DNA from: Candidatus Epulonipiscioides saccharophilum
Lineage (GTDB): Bacteria; Bacillota; Clostridia; Lachnospirales; Cellulosilyticaceae
Reading direction: 5' to 3'
DNA: 40,233 bases
Assembly (NCBI GenBank): GCA_002007295.1
Contig: LNZM01000022.1
Location: forward strand, 1 to 40,233
Shown here: piece by piece, positions 28,471 to 38,530 of the stretch
Layout: each line of letters opens with the position of its first letter
Position numbering within the stretch: position 1 is the stretch's first letter
The notes under the pieces: model-generated
The model's input: the letters and a program-made list of their open reading frames with translations, nothing else
The model's database searches: none
Told to the model about the DNA's origin: nothing
Made by a program: the position numbers and the translations under genes

Positions 28471-29651
28471 TTAATACAATCTTCTGCGATCATCAATTCT
28501 TCATTGGTTGGAATTAAGAACATTTTAATTTTAGATTCTGGTTTTGTAAGTTCCATTTCTACGCCACGACTTTTATTTTTTTCAGGATCCAATTCTACAC
28601 CTAAACCTTGCAGTAAATCAGCCATTTCAGATCGCATTTCCGTATTATTTTCGCCTAAACCGCCCGCAAAGCAAATCGCATCTACTCCACCTAATAAGGC
28701 TATATAACCACCGATATAAAATGTTAATCTATGCTGAAAAGCATCCATTGTCATCCTACATACAGGATTTCCATTTTTTACGCCATTCTCTATTTCTCTG
28801 AAATCACTTCCTATTTCAGATAATGCTAAAGCTCCTGACTTCTTATTCAGAATTTCGTCCATGTCATGTGCGCTAATTCCTTCTTTGTCCATTAAATATG
28901 GTATTATGGCCGGATCTATGTCACCAGATCTGGTTCCCATTATTAGGCCTTGTAATGGTGTCATTCCCATTGAAGTATCTATCGATTTTCCGCCTTTTAC
29001 TGCACAAACCGATGCTCCGTTTCCTAAATGACATACAATAATTTTTGTTTCTTCTATTGGTTTACCTAACATTTTTGCCGCTCGTTGAGATACATAATTG
29101 TGCGATGTTCCATGAAATCCATATTTACGTACTCCGTACTTCTCATAAAAGTGCTTCGGTATTGCGTACATAAACGCTTTCGGTTCCATCGTTTGATGAA
29201 AGGCTGTATCAAACACTGCGATCATCGGAACTTTCGGCATCAATCTCTTACATGCAGAAATTCCTAGTAAATTAGCCGGATTGTGCAATGGTGCTAATTC
29301 CGAACAGATCTCTATAGCATGAATTACTGACTCGTCTATTAATACCGACTCATTAAACTTTTCTCCTCCGTGAACTACTCTGTGCCCTACAGCGCCGATG
29401 TCTTCAATCGAGCCAACACACTTAGTATCTCCAGTTGTCAACATTTCAACCATTTTTTGAAGTGCCATTTCATGGTCGGGGAAATCACACATAACTTTTA
29501 CTGCTTCAGATCCTTCTGTAGTGTGCTTTATAAAAGAGTCATCAATCCCTATTCTTTCGCAAATTCCCTTTGCTATTATACTTTCATCCACCATATCCAG
29601 TAACTGATATTTTAACGAAGAACTTCCACAATTTACTACTAATACTTTCAT
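28458..29651 (-). CDS. ackA: Acetate kinase
   Basis: MKVLVVNCGSSSLKYQL, HRVVHGG, GFHGTSHNYVS, GTRSGDIDPAI. Confidence 0.98.
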   Translation of the reverse strand: MKVLVVNCGSSSLKYQLLDMVDESIIAKGICERIGIDDSFIKHTTEGSEAVKVMCDFPDHEMALQKMVEMLTTGDTKCVGSIEDIGAVGHRVVHGGEKFNESVLIDESVIHAIEICSELAPLHNPANLLGISACKRLMPKVPMIAVFDTAFHQTMEPKAFMYAIPKHFYEKYGVRKYGFHGTSHNYVSQRAAKMLGKPIEETKIIVCHLGNGASVCAVKGGKSIDTSMGMTPLQGLIMGTRSGDIDPAIIPYLMDKEGISAHDMDEILNKKSGALALSEIGSDFREIENGVKNGNPVCRMTMDAFQHRLTFYIGGYIALLGGVDAICFAGGLGENNTEMRSEMADLLQGLGVELDPEKNKSRGVEMELTKPESKIKMFLIPTNEELMIAEDCIKILE

Positions 29652-29976
29652 TTATTAATCTCCATTCTGCCACGTGGAATTTGCCACATGAGTCTTACTT
29701 TTAAAATTTTAATACGTGAACTTACCACGTTGGTCTGACCATTTAATATTAACGTTTAACAAAATTTTCATCTTTTTGTTTTAGTAGTTTATATTAATTT
29801 CTATCTATATTATATTATAATTATATAATAAATAATAAATTATATATTGTACATTATCTATTATATTGCATAATATCAATATTTAGTACATTTATCAATA
29901 ACTGTTGCTAACATTTAGTAGTTATGATTCTCGTCGCATAGAAGAAAGTAATTGCTACAAAATCCTCTTAAGAATA

Positions 29977-31062
29977 TTATTCTCCTTCACATTGCAGGGC
30001 GGTAATCGCCACTACATAAACTATATCTTCAGCGCTACATCCTCTGGATAAATCGTTTACAGGTTTTGCTATACCTTGAGTTAACGGACCGTAAGCTTCA
30101 GCTTTAGCTAACCTTTGAACTAATTTATAACCGATATTACCTGCATCTAAATTTGGAAAAATTAATACATTTGCTCTACCTTTTAATTCACAATTCGGAG
30201 CTTTGGCCGTACAAATTTCAGGAACGATAGCCGAATCCAGCTGTAATTCACCAGAAATTAAAAGATCGGGACATAATTCTTTGGCCAGTTTTGTAGCCTG
30301 CACCATTTTGTCTACGTCAGCGTGAGCTGCGGATCCCATTGTTGAATGAGAAAGCATTGCAACTTTTGGCTCATGGTGAGTTAAATGCCTAAAGCTTTCG
30401 GCCGAACTTTTCGCTATCGCTGCCAACTCTTCGGCGGACGGACTTTGATTTAACCCGCAGTCTCCGAAAACAAAAACTCCATTATCACCGTACTCACAAT
30501 TTGGTACTATCATCAAGAAAAAGGCTGAAACTATTTTTGTTCCTGGTGCCGTCTTCAATATTTGTAACGATGGTCTCAAAACATTAGCTGTAGAGTTTGC
30601 GGCACCGGCCACCATACCGTCTGCTAAACCTTTTTTAACCAGCATAACGCCCAAAAATAATTCGTTAGTTGTTAACAGTTCTCTTGCTTTTTCTAAAGTC
30701 AAACCTTTGGACTTTCTCAATTCATATAATGCAATTACATATTCATCCATTTGTTCAAAATTATTCGGATCTATTATAGTCGCTTTGGATAAATCTAAGT
30801 CTGCTGCATCTGATTTAATTTTTTCTGGATTACCAATTAATATTAACTTCGCAAACCCCTCTTTTAATATTTGATCCGCCGCTTGTAATGTTCTCATATC
30901 GTAGCTCTCAGGCAATACTATTGTTTTTTGCAACTTCATTGCTATTTCTTTTGCAGAATCCAAAAATGATAACTCTGTACCATTGGCCTCGTCTTTTCGT
31001 TGTGAACTTTGATTTATTAATTGTTTTTTTACCGTTTGTTTTACAGTATCTAAAACTGACAT
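29977..31062 (-). CDS. pta: Phosphate acetyltransferase
   Basis: IVLPESYDMRTLQAAD, FPNLDAGNIGYKLVQRLAKAEAYGPLTQGIAKPVNDLSRGC. Confidence 0.97.
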   Translation of the reverse strand: MSVLDTVKQTVKKQLINQSSQRKDEANGTELSFLDSAKEIAMKLQKTIVLPESYDMRTLQAADQILKEGFAKLILIGNPEKIKSDAADLDLSKATIIDPNNFEQMDEYVIALYELRKSKGLTLEKARELLTTNELFLGVMLVKKGLADGMVAGAANSTANVLRPSLQILKTAPGTKIVSAFFLMIVPNCEYGDNGVFVFGDCGLNQSPSAEELAAIAKSSAESFRHLTHHEPKVAMLSHSTMGSAAHADVDKMVQATKLAKELCPDLLISGELQLDSAIVPEICTAKAPNCELKGRANVLIFPNLDAGNIGYKLVQRLAKAEAYGPLTQGIAKPVNDLSRGCSAEDIVYVVAITALQCEGE

Positions 31063-31182
31063 CTATTAAAAACCCCCTTTACTTATAACCACTAGACAAT
31101 TAAAATGTATACTTCAAAAATTTATTATACCTAAAATTTGTATTGTATACAATACCTATTTTCATTTTTCAAGGAGATTTTC

Positions 31183-32382
31183 ATGTACATCACAGCTATC
31201 ATAGCAGAATATAACCCTTTTCATAACGGTCATTTATATCAACTATCAAAAATAAAAAAAGATTTAAAGTCTAATTATATTATTTCAATCATTAGTGGTA
31301 ACTTCACTCAACGTGGATTACCCACCATAATTGATAAATTTCATCGCACAAGAATGGCCTTAGCCTCTGGAGTAGATATGGTAATCGAATTACCCACAAT
31401 ACACGCAACAGCTAGCGCCGAATTTTTTGCACGTGGAGCTATCTCTATATTAGATAAATGCAACATAGTAAACTCACTTTGTTTTGGAGCCGAAAGTCCG
31501 GATTTAGAATTATTTAGACAAATATCCGAATTATTGTTAGACGAACCATCCGGCTATAAAATTCATTTAAATGATTTATTAAAGTCCGGGTATAGTTATC
31601 CAAATGCAAGAAGTCTTGCTATTTGTAAACATTTTAACAATCCTTCTTTAGAACAATTTATATCTAGCCCTAATAATATTCTTGGTATAGAATATTTAAA
31701 AGCACTCCAATACTATTTTTCCCCAATTTTACCAATTTCTATACAACGAGAAAGAACAAATTATAAAGATAAAACAATTTATTCCAATTTAGCGTCTGCT
31801 TCTGCTATTAGAAAAGCCTTGGAAATCAACGAAATTGAACAATTAGCAAATGCTATGCCAAAAGAATGCTTACAGATATTACTAGAACATAAATATCCGG
31901 ATATGAATAAACTGCATGATTTAGTGTGCTATAAATTAATGGCTAGCCCAAAGTCTGAAATCTACTCTACCTTTGATGTGCCCAAAAACTTAATTAATTC
32001 TCTCTATAATTCTCTCGGCCAAGTAACAACGTATAGATCTCTCGCCGAAAGACTAACTTCTAAAACCTATTCCAAAGCAACCGTATATAGATCGCTTCTA
32101 AAAATTATTTTAGGGATTTATCCGGATAAATTTGACGGTGATTATGTAAGGGTCTTGGGTATACGAGAAAGTAGTAAAAATCTTTTATCTTTGCTATATA
32201 AAAAATCTAAGATTCCTATTATAACCAATGCAAAAGCAGCTACGAATAGCCATTTTTCTGATAAACAGCTTAACTCTTTAAATACGGATATTTTGGCCAC
32301 CAATTTGTACAGTATATTAAATGGCGATAACATTCTATATAATGCTGATTTTAATAAAAAATTCATCATCTATCCATCTTAA
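31183..32382 (+). CDS. tmcAL: tRNA(Met) cytidine acetate ligase (YlbM family)
   Basis: MYITAIIAEYNPFHNGHLYQL, ISGNFTQRGLPTIIDKFHRTRMAL; start at 31183 with AAGGAG RBS. Confidence 0.94.
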   Translation: MYITAIIAEYNPFHNGHLYQLSKIKKDLKSNYIISIISGNFTQRGLPTIIDKFHRTRMALASGVDMVIELPTIHATASAEFFARGAISILDKCNIVNSLCFGAESPDLELFRQISELLLDEPSGYKIHLNDLLKSGYSYPNARSLAICKHFNNPSLEQFISSPNNILGIEYLKALQYYFSPILPISIQRERTNYKDKTIYSNLASASAIRKALEINEIEQLANAMPKECLQILLEHKYPDMNKLHDLVCYKLMASPKSEIYSTFDVPKNLINSLYNSLGQVTTYRSLAERLTSKTYSKATVYRSLLKIILGIYPDKFDGDYVRVLGIRESSKNLLSLLYKKSKIPIITNAKAATNSHFSDKQLNSLNTDILATNLYSILNGDNILYNADFNKKFIIYPS

Positions 32383-32634
32383 TCATATCAGAATATTTTA
32401 TTTGCTAACAGCCAGCCACTTTTATTATTTTTTCTTTGCTGACAATCAACTCTAATTATTTTTAAATTTTTCTCAACATCTCTATATCTAAACGCTGGGC
32501 TATACTTTTATCCGAATATCTATTCTAATCGCCGGACTGTCCTTTTATTCACCAAGCTTAGGCAAGGAAGCCCTTGCCTTTAGGCGTAGGGAGGAATTGC
32601 CCTAACTCCTTGCATTACTTTATTTTTTATGATA

Positions 32635-32718
32635 TTATAAAGACAAATTAAATTTGAAAATTATTGAATTTATAATATCTACTATTTTAGTATTTGTTAT
32701 TTCTTCTACCTTTTTCAT
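32635..32718 (-). CDS. Putative 27-aa peptide immediately downstream of coaD
   Basis: MKKVEEITNTKIVDIINSIIFKFNLSL; AGGTGA RBS adjoins coaD stop. Confidence 0.4.
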   Translation of the reverse strand: MKKVEEITNTKIVDIINSIIFKFNLSL

Positions 32719-32727
32719 CAAGTCACC

Positions 32728-33198
32728 TCATGTATTAAGCATATGCATTATTTCATTCGGAACATACTCGGTTACATCCTTTTTAAAATACATAAGCTCA
32801 CGTATCATACTCGAACTAATGAAACAATATTTTGGATCGGCCACCAATAAAAATGTTTCTACCCCTTCTTTTAAACTATTATTTATCAACGCCATATTTT
32901 GTTCATACTCAAAATCTTTGGAGTTACGAACACCTTTTATAATTATATTTGCACCTACTTTTTCTGCAAAGTCAATCAATAATCCATCATAAATATAAAC
33001 TTCTACGTTGTCCATATTTTTGGTTGCCGACTTAATCATATCTAAACGTTTTTGGACCGGAAACATCCCATCTGCTTTATTGTGATTGTGCCCTATCGCT
33101 ACTATAACCTTCTCAAAAAATTTGCTGGATCTAGAAATGATGTCCATGTGCCCCATCGTAATCGGATCAAAACTCCCTGGATAAACTGCTGTTTTCAT
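32728..33198 (-). CDS. coaD: Phosphopantetheine adenylyltransferase
   Basis: MKTAVYPGSFDPITMGHMDII; ISSSMIREL. Confidence 0.98.
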   Translation of the reverse strand: MKTAVYPGSFDPITMGHMDIISRSSKFFEKVIVAIGHNHNKADGMFPVQKRLDMIKSATKNMDNVEVYIYDGLLIDFAEKVGANIIIKGVRNSKDFEYEQNMALINNSLKEGVETFLLVADPKYCFISSSMIRELMYFKKDVTEYVPNEIMHMLNT

Positions 33199-33204
33199 TT
33201 CATA

Positions 33205-33756
33205 TCAAATCCTTTCAAAAATGCTTAGCCTAGTTGTTGGATATATTCTTTCTTTAATTAAGTTTAATTTATTTTCAAAAAATATAGTCGGCGCATTCGT
33301 AGCATCTTCTATAATTAGTTTGCCTCCTGTAACTAAAATATCATTTGTTAATAGAAAATCAACTATTTGATTCAACTCTGGATAATGATATGGTGGATCC
33401 ATAAAAATTATATCAAAATTTTCCTGCTGCTGTTTGATGAATTTTAAAGCTTCATGAATATCTATTTTATACGTTTTTGTCAAGTTTTGCAACCTAATTT
33501 TTGATAAATTTTTCTCCAAAATTTCATATGCTACCTTATTTTTTTCTACAAAAGTAACTTTATTTGCACCTCGACTTAGGGCTTCTATGCCAATTTGTCC
33601 ACTGCCACTAAAAAGATCTAAAAAATTCGAATCAATTAAGTCAAAATTTATTATATTAAATAACGTCTCTTTTATTCTATCTGTTGTTGGTCGGGTGTTT
33701 AATCCATCCGGTGTAAATAATGTTGTTCCTCGAAATTTTCCACTTATAATTCTCAT
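33205..33756 (-). CDS. rsmD: 16S rRNA (guanine(966)-N(2))-methyltransferase
   Basis: MRIISGKFRGTTLFTPDGLNTRPTTDRIKETLFNII; DPPYHYPE. Confidence 0.96.
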   Translation of the reverse strand: MRIISGKFRGTTLFTPDGLNTRPTTDRIKETLFNIINFDLIDSNFLDLFSGSGQIGIEALSRGANKVTFVEKNKVAYEILEKNLSKIRLQNLTKTYKIDIHEALKFIKQQQENFDIIFMDPPYHYPELNQIVDFLLTNDILVTGGKLIIEDATNAPTIFFENKLNLIKERIYPTTRLSIFERI

Positions 33757-33978
33757 AAATATTCTTCCTTTTATATTATTATTCTTAACCTCTCAGTCGA
33801 GGGGTTCTTATGGTGCTCTAACTCCGTACTTTGCATACTAAGATTAATAACAAAAACTTTTATGCACACTTTCTCCCTCCGTCAGCTAACGCTGACACCT
33901 CCCTCCCGGAGGGAGGCACCGCTACCTCGCAATTTTGTGACTTCTTAAGTTCCCGCTTATGCCCCTGGAGGGAGAGCC

Positions 33979-35136
33979 TTAATCTACTGTAATTTTTTTG
34001 GTGGCTAATCTTTTTTCTGTGCTCTCCTTTAATAATTTATAAATTACTGCTGCTAGTGGTACACCTATGATCATTCCGGCCACGCCTAAAAAGCCAGAGC
34101 CGATTACGATCGCTAACATTACAAAAACTCCTGGTAGTCCGATCGAATCTCCAACCACTCTCGGATAAATTATGTCCGCATCTATCCGTTGTATAACTAG
34201 AATGAATACTATAAACCATACGGCTATCATAGGGTCACTCGGATTATCCATAAGCACTATAAATGTTGTTGGTATAGCTCCAAAAATTGGGCCAAAAATC
34301 GGAATAATATTTGTCACTCCAATTATTACACTAACTAAAACTGCATACGGTAATTCAAAAATTAGCATGCCGACAAAGCATAATATACCTAAAATAAAAG
34401 CTTCTGTGATTTGACCGCTAATAAAATTCGTAAATGCATCGTTTGTAACATTGGATACATATAAAATTTTGTCTACTTTTGCTTTTGGTAAAAAGGCGTA
34501 TAAAACCTTTCTAATTTGCCTAGATAATTTTTCTTTTCCGGCTAAAAAATAAATTGAAAAAATAACAGCAAAAATTGTATTCGTTATGCTCGACGTAATT
34601 GCTGCTATAGCATTTAAAACGGCTGGTATCATATCAGTTAAAATTGCAGTGACAAAGTTCACAATACTCATCCAAGCATCTTCTAACTGACTATAAACTT
34701 GTTCGTCCACGGATGCAATCACAGTATTATCTATGCCCTTCAAATAAGTTTCTAAGCTCGTTAAAATTACTTGAATCTGAGAAGGTACAGTAGCTAGAAG
34801 TTTTTGTATACTTTCCCATAATTGAGGCACAACTAATATAGTTATTATGCTCACAACACAAATAACTATTACATATGATAACACTAATGACATAGTTGAT
34901 TTTACGGATTGTATAATATGTTTATCTTTTTCACTTATTTTAAATAATTTATATCTAAAGAAATTGTAAGGTCCTTTTAATATATACGCTATAATAAATC
35001 CGGTGGTTACCGGTGCGAATATTGTAAGTAATATTTGCCATGTGTCTTTGACAACATGTAAATTTAAAATAATTAAGTATAACAATACAGCATAAGTTAT
35101 GATAATCATATATTCTTTGATTTTTTTATTGTCCAT
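33979..35136 (-). CDS. AI-2E family transporter (YtvI-like)
   Basis: Multi-TM; NIIPIFGPIFGAIPTTFIVLM and DADIIYPRVVGDSIGLPGVFVMLAIVIGSGFLGVAGMIIGVPLAAV. Confidence 0.93.
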   Translation of the reverse strand: MDNKKIKEYMIIITYAVLLYLIILNLHVVKDTWQILLTIFAPVTTGFIIAYILKGPYNFFRYKLFKISEKDKHIIQSVKSTMSLVLSYVIVICVVSIITILVVPQLWESIQKLLATVPSQIQVILTSLETYLKGIDNTVIASVDEQVYSQLEDAWMSIVNFVTAILTDMIPAVLNAIAAITSSITNTIFAVIFSIYFLAGKEKLSRQIRKVLYAFLPKAKVDKILYVSNVTNDAFTNFISGQITEAFILGILCFVGMLIFELPYAVLVSVIIGVTNIIPIFGPIFGAIPTTFIVLMDNPSDPMIAVWFIVFILVIQRIDADIIYPRVVGDSIGLPGVFVMLAIVIGSGFLGVAGMIIGVPLAAVIYKLLKESTEKRLATKKITVD

Positions 35137-35221
35137 TATTTCACACTCCTTTTCTTTAATTAGATTTTCATGATTATATCACAAAAAACCAATCTATTGC
35201 AAACATTTTATTCCATAAATG

Positions 35222-35257
35222 AAAAAAACTACCGTCTTATGTTTAACGGTAGTTTTT
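35222..35257. terminator. Bidirectional hairpin terminator
   Basis: aaaaaaactaccgt-cttatgttta-acggtagttttt. Confidence 0.8.
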
Positions 35258-35490
35258 AATCTCTTCGTCAGCTAAAGTTGGTACCTATTCAATCTCTCAG
35301 TCAGCTAAAGTTAGTACCTATTCAATCTCTCAGTTAGCTAAAATGGTACTATTCAATCTCTCAGTTAGCTAAAATGGTACTATTCAATCTCTCAGTTAGC
35401 TAAAATGGTACTATTCAATCTCTCAGTTAGCTAAAGTTGACACCTCTTAACCTCTCAGTCAACTTCGTTGACAGCTCTTCTAAAAGGAGA
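35258..35490. repeat. 31-33 bp tandem array of REP-like half-units, ending in a full REP-like element
   Basis: aatctctcagttagctaaaatggtactattc-type units at 35258, 35291, 35324, 35355, 35386, 35417, 35449. Confidence 0.95.
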
Positions 35491-35522
35491 GCCATGGCGG
35501 AGAGGCTGATCGGAGAGCCTAT

Positions 35523-36602
35523 TTATTCTTTACTATATGTTTCTACTAGTTTAACGACGGAGTCTGCTTCCTCCGGATTTTTTATACCTCTAACTTTAAA
35601 GCTCATGCCTTTTGCAGACATGTTTTCTAATATAATTGGTATTTCGTCAGCCATTACTCCGATTATTAATCTTTTCCCTGCATCTTGGATTCGTTTTAAG
35701 GTAGATAAATAAGTCGATGCTTTTGGTTGACCGGCTACATGGGTCCACTGAATAACTTTTAATTTTTCAAAACTCAATAAAATATCTAGATGCCTTTCTT
35801 GTTCTATACCATCAAAATGGTATATTGGATAATCCAAAAAGTCAATCTGCTCCTTTAGCTCATCATAAACAAATTCTTGGAACATATCTCTGGAAAACAT
35901 AACCGACATGTCACATTGCATTTGAGCCATTTTTCCTGGGGCCAAAAGATGCATCCATGAATGACAAGATCCATTATTGACTTCTTTTAATGCGTTGTAA
36001 AATAATTCTGTACTTTCTTTCCAACCTTTGTTTACAATTTTTATTGCATGCTTTAGTTCATCTGGATCGGAAATCATGTCCATTAGTACATTGTCAGAAC
36101 CGTATAGGTGGCCGATAGCATCTAAAGTTCCGCAGCTATCTGGCATTCCCACAAAATAATCTCCTTTCGATAAGTCGGCCAAATCCGATGCTATCTTTAC
36201 ATGCTTTCTCATAATATCCGGCCTAAAGCTGTTATCACAATCTTCTAAGCTCTCCCATACTGGATCGAACCACAATGTTTCGGACGATAATGTCGGTACA
36301 GATCCAAAGAAGTGGCAGTGCCCACTTGTTCCAAAATTTAAAAATATGGCCGGTATTGCGTCTCCAGCATAGTAGGTGTTTTCCATTCTTCTTATGTTAG
36401 CGTCATGTATTGTTTGCGGATCAAACCAAAATTTCTCTAAATAGTTTTTATCATTTCCATATTTTTTTTGGTCAAATAAACTATTATTTATTCCTTTTTG
36501 CTTTGGTACCTCCATTGATACTAAAGCTCGATCCATTAATTCATTGGCCCAAAATGCATCCATTCTTTTTCTAACGATATCAATATCTTCTTTAAATCTC
36601 AT
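35523..36602 (-). CDS. Uroporphyrinogen decarboxylase (URO-D)-like / methyltransferase-like protein
   Basis: VRKRMDAFWANELMDRALVSMEVP and TIM-barrel-like IYHFDGIEQERHLD...VIQWTHVAGQP; similar to URO-D-like family. Confidence 0.65.
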   Translation of the reverse strand: MRFKEDIDIVRKRMDAFWANELMDRALVSMEVPKQKGINNSLFDQKKYGNDKNYLEKFWFDPQTIHDANIRRMENTYYAGDAIPAIFLNFGTSGHCHFFGSVPTLSSETLWFDPVWESLEDCDNSFRPDIMRKHVKIASDLADLSKGDYFVGMPDSCGTLDAIGHLYGSDNVLMDMISDPDELKHAIKIVNKGWKESTELFYNALKEVNNGSCHSWMHLLAPGKMAQMQCDMSVMFSRDMFQEFVYDELKEQIDFLDYPIYHFDGIEQERHLDILLSFEKLKVIQWTHVAGQPKASTYLSTLKRIQDAGKRLIIGVMADEIPIILENMSAKGMSFKVRGIKNPEEADSVVKLVETYSKE

Positions 36603-36891
36603 ATTTTACTCTCCTTAATATTATATTATCTGGATGTTTATTATAAATTTACCCCATTTTATCCCAAAATATGTTATAACATTTGATTTTATTTTAAATT
36701 TTCCTTCGTTAAGTGGACCTATTATAAAATAACTGAATGCGTAGAGCTAGTGGGCTGATTTTAACTTATTTTTATCTTAATTATACTAAAATTTATATGT
36801 TTTAACCAAAAAAAATCGCTTTTGGGCATTGACAATTTGGTCTATTTAACCTTATATTTGACAAGTAATTACTTTTTTAAAGGAGGAAATT

Positions 36892-38184
36892 ATGAAAATT
36901 ATTACAACTACTAGGCAACTTCAATGGCAAGAATTATCTACATCAGGTTTAGACACAATTAAATCCACTCTCTCAATTAAAGATGCGGGACAACTATGGG
37001 ATGGTTTTGGAGGATGTTTTAACGAACTTTCACAAATAGCCTTATTAAAATTACCCGAAGATCAACGAAAAGAAGTTTACGATTTCTTATTCAGCAAAAA
37101 CGTAGACGGCCTTAAATTCGATTTTTGTAGAATCCCTATCGGTGCTTCTGATTACGCTGAATTTTGGTATTCTCATAATGAAACAGACGGCGATTATGAA
37201 ATGAAAAATTTTTCTATAGAGCGTGATCATAAATATTTACTTCCTTATATCAAAGAAGCTCTAAAAAGAAATCCATCCATGAAATTTTTCGCATCGCCAT
37301 GGAGTCCACCGGCTTGGATGAAGTATCCAAAGGCCCATAATAACGGTACTTTGCTACAAACCGACGAAAATTTGAAAGCTTATGCTTTATACTTGGCCTT
37401 ATTCATAGAAGCTTATGAAAAAGAAGGGGTTACGATTCATCAATTACACATTCAAAACGAGCCTGTTTCTAGCCAAAAATTCCCGTCATGCATTTGGACT
37501 GGTGAAGAATTTTCAAATTTTATAGCAAACTATCTTGGCCCTATTTTTAAAGAACGTAATATCAAAACTAAAATTTGGTTAGGTACTTTAAATGGTCCGG
37601 AAACAGATAATCGCAAATTATATACTCGCTATGATAACTATGCCAATCTTGTTCTTCACGATGAAGAAGCTTATCCTTACATTGAAGGTGTATCTTATCA
37701 ATGGGCCGGGAAATATGCGTTAGAAATAACAAGATCTGCGTTTCCAGAAAAAAAATATATGCAAACCGAAAATGAATGCGGTGACGGAACAAATAGCTGG
37801 AATTATGCTATGTACATTTTTGAGATGTTTCACCATTATATTTCCAACGGAGTTTGTGCATATATTTATTGGAACATGGCGTTACCTCCTGGTGGAGCAA
37901 GTACATGGGGATGGCATCAAAATAGCATGATAGATATAACATCAGAGCATTATAAATTTAATTATGAATATTATGTAATGAAACATTTTGCAGCCTTCAT
38001 TCAGGTTGGTGCACAACTTCAAATCTTGGATGGCCACTTTAATGCTACATCGATATGTTTTAAAAATCCGGATAACTCTCTTGTTCTTATATCTAAAAAT
38101 CCATTTGAAAGAGAAGTAGAATTTGAATTTGAAGGTCAAACAATTATTTTACCTCCATTTTCTATCAACACAATTTTATTTTAA
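36892..38184 (+). CDS. GH30 family glycoside hydrolase (glucosylceramidase-like)
   Basis: WDGFGGCFNELSQIALLKL, RIPIGASDYAEFWYS, FFASPWSPPAWMK, HIQNEP, MQTENECGDG; no signal peptide. Confidence 0.93.
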   Translation: MKIITTTRQLQWQELSTSGLDTIKSTLSIKDAGQLWDGFGGCFNELSQIALLKLPEDQRKEVYDFLFSKNVDGLKFDFCRIPIGASDYAEFWYSHNETDGDYEMKNFSIERDHKYLLPYIKEALKRNPSMKFFASPWSPPAWMKYPKAHNNGTLLQTDENLKAYALYLALFIEAYEKEGVTIHQLHIQNEPVSSQKFPSCIWTGEEFSNFIANYLGPIFKERNIKTKIWLGTLNGPETDNRKLYTRYDNYANLVLHDEEAYPYIEGVSYQWAGKYALEITRSAFPEKKYMQTENECGDGTNSWNYAMYIFEMFHHYISNGVCAYIYWNMALPPGGASTWGWHQNSMIDITSEHYKFNYEYYVMKHFAAFIQVGAQLQILDGHFNATSICFKNPDNSLVLISKNPFEREVEFEFEGQTIILPPFSINTILF

Positions 38185-38185
38185 A

Positions 38186-38222
38186 TATAAAAGAGACGTG
38201 GCTTTTATTTTACCACGTCTCC
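38186..38222. terminator. Hairpin between convergent GH30 and ferredoxin genes
   Basis: gagacgtgg-cttttatttta-ccacgtctc. Confidence 0.75.
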
Positions 38223-38277
38223 CAAACTAAAGTATTTCAATCTATTCTATTCACTCTATGCTACTTGATACTTTGTC

Positions 38278-38448
38278 CTATTGTGCTTGCGGAGCATCCA
38301 CTGGACAAACACTTGCACATGCGCCACACTCAATACATTTTTCGCTATCTATTACATATTTGTTAACGCCTTCTGAGATACACTCTTGAGGACATTCAGA
38401 TGCGCAGGCACCACATGAGATACAATCATCGTTAATTACGTATGCCAT
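38278..38448 (-). CDS. 2[4Fe-4S] ferredoxin
   Basis: MAYVINDDCISCGACASECPQECISEGVNKYVIDSEKCIECGACASVCPVDAPQAQ; two CxxCxxCxxxCP motifs; not in the ORF track. Confidence 0.97.
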   Translation of the reverse strand: MAYVINDDCISCGACASECPQECISEGVNKYVIDSEKCIECGACASVCPVDAPQAQ

Positions 38449-38530
38449 ATTTAACAACCTCCTAATGTTTATATTGTTTATTGTTATACAGTATTATATA
38501 TAAAATCGTTAAGTTAGTCAATTATAATTT

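Noticed and set aside
29800-29880. AT-rich tatattatattataattatataata tract as an origin or structured RNA
   Set aside because: Low-complexity AT sequence with no DnaA boxes or conserved structure recognised.
35258-35490. CRISPR-like regular spacing
   Set aside because: Units are contiguous with no unique spacers and no cas genes; simple tandem repeat. Same applies to 18641-18780, 38531-38735 and 39872-40130.
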